From CAYXVB01 sp964467785 (GTDB lineage: Bacteria > Bdellovibrionota > UBA1018), in the NCBI GenBank assembly GCA_964467785.1, contig CAYXVB010000044.1:1-23790 (forward strand): a stretch of 23,790 bases of DNA, written 5' to 3'. The position numbers and the translations under genes were made by a program. A model generated the notes under the pieces. The model saw only the letters and a program-made list of their open reading frames with translations. It searched no databases and was not told the origin of the DNA. Positions 7,982-14,011 of the stretch are shown piece by piece (position 1 is the first letter of the stretch; each line of letters opens with the position of its first letter).

Positions 7982-9205
7982 ATGGGTTCCAGTATGGGCC
8001 GTCTTAAACGGTTTATTCTCCTTGCGCTTGTCCTGATCCATCCGGATCCAGCCAGGGCGGCTTGCGGCCCGGGCGGTGGCAGTTGCGGGGGAGGCGGGCT
8101 GACCATTCGTGGGGAGCCCGTTTACCAATACTTGGCAAAGCATGCCCTCGAGACTTCGAAACTCAAGGGCCACGTTCAGCCGTATCTCGAGCAACTGAGG
8201 AAGCAGTTTCCGGAGTTCGTCGAAGACTTGGAAAGCACTTTTGAGACCCGACAGTGGTACCTAGTTGATCAAGCGTTCGTGAAGACGCTTCCTATTGAGA
8301 AGGCGGAGTTTCCCCTGGATGCGGAACATAGCATCTGGAATGACGGGAAACGCGTCTTCGTCCAATCTGAATTGGCCAAGGATTGGACCGGCGATCAATG
8401 GCGCCGAAATGTCTTTCACGAGCTTGTTTGGAGTCGATTGCAAGATCTTTGCAGTCAGAGAGAGCAGGCATGCAATGAAAGCAACGCCTATTCCGTCGAG
8501 GAGCTCTTTGCCGACGACAAGATTCCGAATCGAGAAGTGCTTTATCGGGCTTTGTCAAAGAATGGATTTGGCACGTATCCCCGGCCGCCCAAGCTCGCCT
8601 GCGATAGTCCGACGGCTTTGAAGCGGCGGCTCGAAGAGAATCCCGCAAATGCGCGGATCAGCAATGAAGAAGCCTTGTGCTTGCTGACGTTGTTATCGAG
8701 GTTGCCTGACCAGTCGAGTTCGCTGCAGTCCAAGAGTCCCCCGTGCAAAATCGTGACGAGACGGGTACCCCAAAAGAAGAAGCCCGTTTCTTGCGGCTCT
8801 TTAAAGCTTCGCTCCGTCGAGGTGGGCACTCGATGTCTGACGTCTTCTGGCGCGATTTTTGAGAGAGTAGAACGGGATGGATTCCAGGAGGCTTGGTTGG
8901 GTCCGGACGGTAACGTTTGGAGCGACTTGATTTCCTATTCTGTCGACAGCACCTATGGCGCCCAGTCCGCTTGCAGAGCGATAGGAGGAGTCTTGCCAAC
9001 GATGGCGGATTTCAAGCGGGGTGAAACTTACGGCATTTACGAGGTATTACCCAATATGGACAATTGGTTTTGGTCAGACACTGAAGTGACGAGTATGGAT
9101 AGTTTCTTTGGCAAAGCGTCATTGAAATTCAATGGAGTCGATGCAAGCTCCAATACTGTTGGGGGAGCGAATAATTCCGTGCGATGCATTGCTCCTCCGA
9201 ACTGA
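7982..9205 (+). CDS. Exported protein with peptidase-like motif and DUF1566-like C-terminal domain
   Basis: The product has 407 residues; a second ATG at 7994 would remove four. The signal peptide (about 1-26, ending PARA) is followed by a Gly/Cys-rich start, ACGPGGGSCGGGG. Around residue 146, FHELVWSRLQ is followed by YSVEELFADDKI (170-181). This has the layout of the HEWGH...GELFAD pair in the 5251-6159 product, but the second zinc-ligand His is Trp, so the site is probably inactive or unrelated. The C-terminal third (about 270-405) has the spaced W-S-D-L, A-C-R-A-I-G-G-x-L-P-T, NWFWSDT and NNSVRCIAP motifs of DUF1566/Lcl-type C-type-lectin-like domains on surface proteins. It follows a TIGR02147 regulator in the same direction. 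Surface adhesion or binding is an inference. Confidence 0.8.
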   Translation: MGSSMGRLKRFILLALVLIHPDPARAACGPGGGSCGGGGLTIRGEPVYQYLAKHALETSKLKGHVQPYLEQLRKQFPEFVEDLESTFETRQWYLVDQAFVKTLPIEKAEFPLDAEHSIWNDGKRVFVQSELAKDWTGDQWRRNVFHELVWSRLQDLCSQREQACNESNAYSVEELFADDKIPNREVLYRALSKNGFGTYPRPPKLACDSPTALKRRLEENPANARISNEEALCLLTLLSRLPDQSSSLQSKSPPCKIVTRRVPQKKKPVSCGSLKLRSVEVGTRCLTSSGAIFERVERDGFQEAWLGPDGNVWSDLISYSVDSTYGAQSACRAIGGVLPTMADFKRGETYGIYEVLPNMDNWFWSDTEVTSMDSFFGKASLKFNGVDASSNTVGGANNSVRCIAPPN

Positions 9206-9270
9206 CAGGCAATCAGGCCCCACAATAGCGTTCTCCCCCAGGGGTTTCGAGCCGGTCGCGCTACAAGTGT

Positions 9271-10083
9271 TCAGACGCGAAAGTAGTCTACCGAGATGCA
9301 GTGCACGCACTCCTCGGGGGATTCGCGCACCTGCTTTTTGATGGACTCGAGCGTCTTGACCAAGGTTTCTCGGATGAGCTCGCGGTCCTTTTCGGAAAAA
9401 GATACGACCGAGGAGTAATGAAGATCTTCGGAGTTGCCGCTTTCGAGCGAGCGGATGGCCTGCAGCCGCCAATTGATGTGGTTCTTGGAGACGAGAGGGG
9501 AATCAGAGCCCAGGTGCAGGCGCGCCGTGCCGACGCGGAGACCTACGTCGGTCTCGACCAAGAGTCCCACTCGGATGAGAAACTGCAGGGCATCAGAGAC
9601 TCTCGACGGGCTCATCCCGAGGTGCTTGGCGATGGCTTGCGCGGATTGGTAGCCCGGCACAGTGGCGAGTATATGAATCGCGGCATAGTGCCACGAGCTG
9701 TAGTATGTCACTTGGGCTTCCTGGGGGAGGATCTCGCCCACGCCAAAGCGGTTTTTGAGGATTTTGCGGGACTCGAGCGTCTGGGCGATCGCTTTATCGA
9801 AGCGGGCTTTGAGCTTGGGGGTTCCGGCGCGAGATCTCTGGACTAGAAGAAGCAGAAATGCGCCTTCTTCTTCGCTGTGGCCGAAGTATTCGTTTGCTGC
9901 TTCGGCCTGTTCCAGGCTGAAGTGAGCTGAGCCGTTCAAGACTTGAGTGATGTACGCGGTCTGACAGCCCACTGCGGCGGCCAGACGACTACGAGCTCCG
10001 CGTCCCCCTCCTGGAAGAGGGCTGTCTAACCTATTGATAAAATAGGATTTATAGTCTTTTTCGGCAAAGAGGTCGAGGCTCAC
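9271..10083 (-). CDS. Second TIGR02147 family putative transcriptional regulator
   Basis: The product has 270 residues starting at a GTG (10081-10083); an overlapping ATG is out of frame and meets a stop at once. The layout equals that of the 7113-7943 product: KDYKSYF, LAAAVGCQTAYITQVLNG (helix-turn-helix), FSLEQAEAANEYFGHSEEE, the winged-helix-like GMSPSRVSDALQFLIRVGLL, LVSKNHINWRLQAI, and a terminal SVDYFRV. It is divergent from the secreted gene at 10189 with 105 bases between starts; that gap holds a perfect 9+9 bp palindrome close to its own start. The arrangement suggests autoregulation and control of the divergent exported genes. That is inference from layout, since TIGR02147 target sites are not established. 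It is convergent with the 7982-9205 gene. No Shine-Dalgarno is seen. Confidence 0.87.
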   Translation of the reverse strand: MSLDLFAEKDYKSYFINRLDSPLPGGGRGARSRLAAAVGCQTAYITQVLNGSAHFSLEQAEAANEYFGHSEEEGAFLLLLVQRSRAGTPKLKARFDKAIAQTLESRKILKNRFGVGEILPQEAQVTYYSSWHYAAIHILATVPGYQSAQAIAKHLGMSPSRVSDALQFLIRVGLLVETDVGLRVGTARLHLGSDSPLVSKNHINWRLQAIRSLESGNSEDLHYSSVVSFSEKDRELIRETLVKTLESIKKQVRESPEECVHCISVDYFRV

Positions 10084-10097
10084 ATTTTAAGTATCGC

Positions 10098-10119
10098 TTA
10101 AAGTTAATGCTAACTTTAA
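10098..10119. promoter_or_regulatory. Perfect inverted repeat, candidate operator of the TIGR02147 regulator
   Basis: TTAAAGTTA (10098-10106) and TAACTTTAA (10111-10119) are exact reverse complements around the spacer ATGC. The repeat lies 15 bases upstream of the GTG start of the minus-strand regulator and 70 bases upstream of the plus-strand secreted gene. No T-run terminator follows on either strand and no gene ends here, so a dimer-binding operator is the best reading. Confidence 0.5.
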
Positions 10120-10136
10120 AGAAAATTCATCTATAG

Positions 10137-10142
10137 TTGACC
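10137..10142 (+). promoter_or_regulatory. Possible -35 box of the 10189 gene; -10 lost in the assembly gap
   Basis: TTGACC matches a sigma-70 -35 hexamer at five of six positions. With a 17-base spacer the -10 would fall at about 10160-10165, inside the run of N, so the promoter cannot be completed. Confidence 0.3.
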
Positions 10143-10158
10143 CATTGCGTCATGTATT

Positions 10159-10168
10159 NNNNNNNNNN
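10159..10168. other. Assembly gap (ten N)
   Basis: Ten unresolved bases lie in the intergenic region 21 bases upstream of the 10189 start. Such a fixed-size run often marks a scaffold join of unknown true length. The sequence on each side may therefore not be exactly adjacent in the genome. Confidence 0.95.
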
Positions 10169-10188
10169 ACAGCTGAAGGAGGCTGAAT

Positions 10189-10836
10189 ATGTTGAAACAG
10201 AATCAAAAGAAGGTGTGGAAGTTGTCGATCATGGCGGTGCTCGGTATCGCGACGGCGATTCAGTACTCGGCACAGGCTCAAACCCAGGATGTGGCCGGCG
10301 TATCGTCCGGATCCGAACTCCCGGGGCTCTATCACTGCGACATCGAGCTCGCGAGTGAGAATCGAGTCGTCGCCATCCGAAACCTCATGAGCCGTCCCGG
10401 TGCCACGAACCCAGCGCGTCCAGTGCGGTTCGATAAAAGTGGATTCACGTCATTCACATATCCCGATCAGCCGGAAGCTCGCGACGCCTTGGGCATCGCA
10501 AGCGGGTGCTTGAGTCTTGAGGCCAAGACGGATCGAGTCTTCATGAGCGAAGCGGATGCCCAACGCACGTTGATCCCCCTTTCGGGCGGCGGTTTTGCGG
10601 ACGTGTGCTGGTTCATCGGAACCGGTCAGCGGGATCCACAAGCGGGCCCAATTCAAGATGGCAATCTGTTGCTCACTTTCGCCAATCGCAAGGTGATGCA
10701 CGAAGCGGACAAGAATCGTCTGTCGCTTTCGACCGCGGACTACGACATGTCCAGTCGCCCCTCTATCGTCGGGGAAGGCGAGGTCTCGCAGGATTTCGGG
10801 GAGGTCCGAGTGACCGCTCGTTGTGAATATCGATAA
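10189..10836 (+). CDS. Exported protein of unknown function
   Basis: The product has 215 residues. AAGGAGG at 10176-10182, six bases before the ATG at 10189, is the best ribosome site in the window and fixes the start. Residues 1-31 are a signal peptide (KQNQKK, then LSIMAVLGIATAI, cleavage near SAQAQ). The mature protein has four Cys, in LYHCDIEL, SGCLSL, ADVCWF and ARCEYR, enough for two disulfides, and looks beta-rich and compact. I recognise no family. It is first of three exported genes on the plus strand (10189, 10864, then 11718 after a gap) and divergent from a TIGR02147 regulator, so it may be that regulator's target. Confidence 0.8.
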   Translation: MLKQNQKKVWKLSIMAVLGIATAIQYSAQAQTQDVAGVSSGSELPGLYHCDIELASENRVVAIRNLMSRPGATNPARPVRFDKSGFTSFTYPDQPEARDALGIASGCLSLEAKTDRVFMSEADAQRTLIPLSGGGFADVCWFIGTGQRDPQAGPIQDGNLLLTFANRKVMHEADKNRLSLSTADYDMSSRPSIVGEGEVSQDFGEVRVTARCEYR

Positions 10837-10863
10837 AGATCTAAAATCTGAAAGAAAACTTTT

Positions 10864-11517
10864 ATGAAAATGAATCGCAAGTCGGTGAATTTAGGAATGT
10901 CGGTCGTATCGGCGATGTTCTTGGCGATCGCACTGGTCTCCAATTCGAGGGCGGACGGTGGAGGCGCGGCAGCGGCGCTTCGAGATACAGCTGTCGAAAA
11001 TCTTCGTGGGCCCATTCGTTTGACCCTCAAGCATGATCTGTTCTTGAGCGATCGATGGATTCAGACCGGTGGTCAAGGGCCTATCCGGAAGTTCAAGGAA
11101 TTTGCGGGACTTTCCGCGCCTTCGTCCGCCTGTTTTTTTCAACCATCCACGAACGATAGGGAGCTGAGGTCTGAAATGACTTTCGATGCACGCTTGTCCT
11201 CGGTCAACTTGGTCAGTCATGGAAAGAAAACCTATCGCTTCAATCTTCAACCGTGGTCCATGGAGAGTGAGCAGGAGGTCCATGCCTATCGCTCGGCCCG
11301 CTATGAATTCGTGCTGCAACCGCTAGAGGGGAAGCCCATTTACCTCGTTTGTGTCAGCCGGGCTAATGAGCTCGAATATCGGGCCAGCTGGTGGAACAAC
11401 GGCGGCGGAAATGCGGTCGTGCATGCGTTGAATCTCGACGATTACTTTCCGCTGGGCGTTTTTGAATTGAAAGCCTTGCTGAGGGACGATTTCGATATTC
11501 GAATCGACGAGATCTGA
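10864..11517 (+). CDS. Exported protein of unknown function
   Basis: The product has 217 residues from the ATG at 10864; an ATG two codons later is equally possible. The signal peptide runs to about residue 31 (NLGMSVVSAMFLAIALV, cleavage near SNSRA), followed by a short Gly/Ala run, DGGGAAAAL. The rest has aromatic-rich beta-strand-like segments and two Cys (SSACFFQ and YLVCVSR) that could pair. RYEFVLQPLEGKPIYLVCVSRA recalls the C-terminal Cys-containing strand of the preceding exported protein, but no homology can be claimed. It follows the 10189 gene by 27 bases and is probably in the same operon. The only ribosome-site candidate is a weak GAAAG. Function unknown. Confidence 0.75.
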   Translation: MKMNRKSVNLGMSVVSAMFLAIALVSNSRADGGGAAAALRDTAVENLRGPIRLTLKHDLFLSDRWIQTGGQGPIRKFKEFAGLSAPSSACFFQPSTNDRELRSEMTFDARLSSVNLVSHGKKTYRFNLQPWSMESEQEVHAYRSARYEFVLQPLEGKPIYLVCVSRANELEYRASWWNNGGGNAVVHALNLDDYFPLGVFELKALLRDDFDIRIDEI

Positions 11518-11537
11518 TCACGCCTGGATTTCGCCCG

Positions 11538-11579
11538 AGCCCGGAGCGTGGCGCATAAAGCCGCGTCGCTCTCCGGGCT
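11538..11579. repeat. Long imperfect hairpin in the 11518-11717 intergenic region
   Basis: AGCCCGGAG (11538-11546) and CTCCGGGCT (11571-11579) are exact reverse complements, and an inner GTGGC/GCCGC pair can extend the stem. No T-run follows, so this is not a classical terminator. It may stabilise the 3' end of the preceding mRNA or be a dispersed palindromic repeat. Confidence 0.45.
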
Positions 11580-11631
11580 TGGGCCAAACTCAGGATTTGA
11601 GGAGAACTCCGATCGCGTCAGGAAGCTGGCG

Positions 11632-11649
11632 AAGGGCCGCCGGCCTTTT
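11632..11649 (+). terminator. Possible weak terminator
   Basis: AAGGGCC (11632-11638) can pair with GGCCTTT (11642-11648) over seven positions including one G-U, with a 3-base loop. Only a short T stretch follows, so termination of the 10189-11517 operon here is uncertain. Confidence 0.3.
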
Positions 11650-11717
11650 AACGGGATAGAATGCCCGACATTCGGTCGGGACAGCGTGATAACCTGTTCA
11701 ATGCGTGGGGTGAGGAA

Positions 11718-12899
11718 ATGTCGGTCATGAGTGCTAAATGGTGTTCATTTGCGATTCTGACGATCTCGTACCTGGGGCTCACCGATGCCGCTTCCGCGGA
11801 GCCGGCAGGTAAGGATTTTACTCCGGTGATTGCTGATAAGGGCGGCGATTCGAGCTCAGGCGGCGATACGCGGTCCGCCCATTGGGTGAGCGCTACCAAG
11901 AAGCTCAGTGCGCTTCTGCGGGCCATGGCCAAAAACGGTGAGATTGATCTCAAGGAGATCGACTTCGACAAGTTGGATCGGGCGATCGAAAGGACTAAAG
12001 TTTCTTTCACGGATGAGGAGATCTGGGTGGAGGAGAACGGCCGGAAGGTCCGGAAGGAAGCCCGTAATTTTCCCAAGCGTAAGCCGCCGTTGATCGAGTT
12101 CAACACCGTTGATCTGGATGCGATTCCCTCCCTGGCCCGGCGAGCGGCTCATCAGATCCACGAATACATCTCGGTCATGAATGGGGATCTCGAGCCGGGC
12201 GATCCCGGTTTTATCGACGACCGAAATTACCAGATCAGTTCCCGGATCGAAGACAACCCGTCGATCAAGTTTTTTGCCGAAAATCTCGACGAATTTCGCC
12301 CCGCCAACGACAGCAAGGAAGCTCAGGTCACGGTGACCTGCAAGCTCTACGATCATGGCAAGCTGGTTCGTGGAGCGCTCGGCCGGGTCGGTCCCTGGGG
12401 ACGGATAGGCGGACAGAACTACCAGGCCTCAAGTTTCATCGGCCGACGAGTGCGGGAAACTGAAAAAGGCCCCTTGATGGTCACAGTGGATTCGCTCTCC
12501 GATCCCCTCATCAATATTCTGAACAACTCAAAAACACAGGTCAAAGGTCCGGTCATTCGCGTCTCAGTCGGTTATGGCGAGAGTTTCATGGGGCCTCCGC
12601 CCAAACTCATCACTCAGACCGACGTGCGCGCTTTTGGCGTGGTGGATGCCACGGTAGATGTCCCGTTCGAGGAAATCTCTGTTCGATGCAGGAATGTGAC
12701 GAAACAGGATCTCATCGACGAATCGAAAGCCTTCCTGCCTGAACCTTGCGAGAGGCCAGAGGCTGCACTCAGTCGTGAGCCAGTCCCGGCTGTCGCCTTG
12801 GAAGTGATGGAAGGCGTGCGGGAATACCTAAACTTGGACAGCAAGCCTAGGACAAAACAAAACCCCACCCAGGCGAACGAGCGCCTAGGCGGGGTCTAA
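11718..12899 (+). CDS. Exported protein with HEY...YQIS motif, unknown function
   Basis: The product has 393 residues from the ATG at 11718. An in-frame ATG at 11661 would bury the signal peptide, and 11727 is an alternative start better spaced from GAGG (11712-11715). The signal peptide (about 7-27, ending ASAE) is followed by a Gly/Ser/Asp-rich start, KGGDSSSGGD. Residues 141-174 read RRAAHQIHEYISV, then an acidic loop, then DDRNYQISSRI. Similar HE(Y/F)...YxIS segments occur, to my knowledge, in many exported Bdellovibrio-type proteins of unknown function. The HExx core lacks the second His of a zincin. The last 13 codons lie inside the rpmB terminator hairpin on the opposite strand. Function unknown. 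Confidence 0.78.
   Translation: MSVMSAKWCSFAILTISYLGLTDAASAEPAGKDFTPVIADKGGDSSSGGDTRSAHWVSATKKLSALLRAMAKNGEIDLKEIDFDKLDRAIERTKVSFTDEEIWVEENGRKVRKEARNFPKRKPPLIEFNTVDLDAIPSLARRAAHQIHEYISVMNGDLEPGDPGFIDDRNYQISSRIEDNPSIKFFAENLDEFRPANDSKEAQVTVTCKLYDHGKLVRGALGRVGPWGRIGGQNYQASSFIGRRVRETEKGPLMVTVDSLSDPLINILNNSKTQVKGPVIRVSVGYGESFMGPPPKLITQTDVRAFGVVDATVDVPFEEISVRCRNVTKQDLIDESKAFLPEPCERPEAALSREPVPAVALEVMEGVREYLNLDSKPRTKQNPTQANERLGGV
12853..12895 (-). terminator. rpmB terminator inside the 3' end of the convergent gene
   Basis: Read on the minus strand, a 14-position stem with two mismatches (12862-12895, six-base loop) is followed by TTTTGTTTTG, a good intrinsic terminator 34 bases after the rpmB stop. 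The plus strand lacks a T-run, so it acts mainly for rpmB. The hairpin also encodes the C-terminus of the convergent exported protein. Confidence 0.75.
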
Positions 12900-12928
12900 A
12901 ATTCTTTCGCAGTCTGCCTGCTCAGCGG

Positions 12929-13153
12929 TCAGCTGGCCTGAGCGGCCGGCTTGTAGGTGCGCTTGACCGGGCGAACCACTTTGCCCGAGCGGATGCAGCG
13001 GGTGCAAACGCGGAGGGTGCGGGTGGTGCCGGCGACGACAGCCTTCATGCGCTTGAGGTTGGGCAGCCAGCGGGTCCGGGTCTTGATGTTCGAGTGGGAA
13101 ACCAAGTTGCCGGTAGTGGGACCCTTTTCACAAATTTCGCAGAAACGTGCCAT
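12929..13153 (-). CDS. rpmB: 50S ribosomal protein L28
   Basis: The product is 74 residues and begins MARFCEICEKGPTTGNLVSHSNIKTRTRW, the typical L28 start. It keeps the NLKRMKAVV and TLRVCTRCIRSGKV segments. Two CxxC pairs (C5/C8 and C50/C53) make it the zinc-binding form of L28. L28 is a small, basic protein of the large ribosomal subunit. AAGGAAAGG upstream on the minus strand supports the start, a promoter with a 17-base spacer is visible at 13192-13220, and a terminator lies downstream. It is therefore a complete single-gene unit. The gene is not next to rpmG here. Confidence 0.96.
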   Translation of the reverse strand: MARFCEICEKGPTTGNLVSHSNIKTRTRWLPNLKRMKAVVAGTTRTLRVCTRCIRSGKVVRPVKRTYKPAAQAS

Positions 13154-13191
13154 GGCTATAAACCTTTCCTTAAGTCCTTAAGAAGGTCCAA

Positions 13192-13220
13192 TCACTAGTA
13201 GAACCCTTCGGTATTTGCAA
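13192..13220 (-). promoter_or_regulatory. Predicted rpmB promoter
   Basis: On the minus strand TTGCAA (13215-13220) and TAGTGA (13192-13197) are separated by 17 bases, leaving a leader of about 30 bases that contains the ribosome site. The same TAGTGA -10 with 17-base spacing precedes the hydrolase gene at 18844. Confidence 0.5.
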
Positions 13221-13276
13221 GCCCGAAAATTGGGCCCTGCAGTCGGGAGCGGTTTCAGTATAAGATAGTAATTCTT

Positions 13277-14011
13277 ATGCTTCGTTGGTCGGTCCAGCTT
13301 CCGAGGCGCTTAAAGCGCTATATCGCTCTGATTTCGGCAACTTTACTTGGGGTTGCCGCGGGGATGTTCATTCTGACCCTCGTGCTGGCCAGCGAAATTT
13401 ATGATTATCAGGACACGGTCGATGGTGTTCACCTGCCGTCGGTGGATGCCATTGTTTGTCTGGCCGGGGGCAGGGGGCGGATCGCCGCCGCCGGGGACCT
13501 CTGGTATCGGTACTGGGAGTCCAGCATCAAACTCAAGGCCGCGCGTGAAGCGGCGGGGGAGAAGATCGACCCCGAAGCCGATGACCGCGTGCCGCTCCTG
13601 TATCTCTCGGGCATGGGGCCGCAAACCACCTGGAACACATTCAAAAAGCACCTTCGTTCGGGGGTCCGCGAAGTCGTCCCGGTGGCCGACGTGTTGATCG
13701 AGAAGGAGTCTTACAATACCGAGACCAATGCCATCTGGCTGGCCCGCATGGCCCAGGACAAAGGATGGAAAAAGATCCTCCTGGTGACCTCGTCCTATCA
13801 CATGCGTCGCTCGCAAATGATGTTCGCTCGCACCTTCGCGGCGCTCGGGCTCAACATCCAGATCGAGACGCTTTCGGCCTTTCAGGAACCCTTCGAAAGC
13901 AATGAATGGCGCGAGAGCATCCACGGCCTCCATGTGACCGTAATGGAGTACCTCAAGTGGGTATACTATCGCTTTCTTTGGTCACCTCAATCGCAGGCCC
14001 GGGCAACCTGA
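13277..14011 (+). CDS. YdcF/SanA-like DUF218 membrane-anchored protein
   Basis: The product has 244 residues. One N-terminal membrane segment (about 14-38) anchors a DUF218 domain that would face the periplasm. Family landmarks are DAIVCLAGGRGRIAAAGDLWYRYW (57-80 region), LYLSGMGPQTTW, then EKESYNTETNAIWLARM and KILLVTSSYHMRRSQMMF, matching the E-x-x-S-x-N-T and V-T-S-x-x-H-x-x-R motifs of YdcF, SanA and ElyC. Relatives affect cell-envelope synthesis; the reaction is unknown. No Shine-Dalgarno is present, and a TATAAG box (13259-13264) lies about 12 bases before the ATG, suggesting a very short leader. Its last 59 bases overlap the 3' end of the convergent metallophosphoesterase gene. Confidence 0.85.
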   Translation: MLRWSVQLPRRLKRYIALISATLLGVAAGMFILTLVLASEIYDYQDTVDGVHLPSVDAIVCLAGGRGRIAAAGDLWYRYWESSIKLKAAREAAGEKIDPEADDRVPLLYLSGMGPQTTWNTFKKHLRSGVREVVPVADVLIEKESYNTETNAIWLARMAQDKGWKKILLVTSSYHMRRSQMMFARTFAALGLNIQIETLSAFQEPFESNEWRESIHGLHVTVMEYLKWVYYRFLWSPQSQARAT

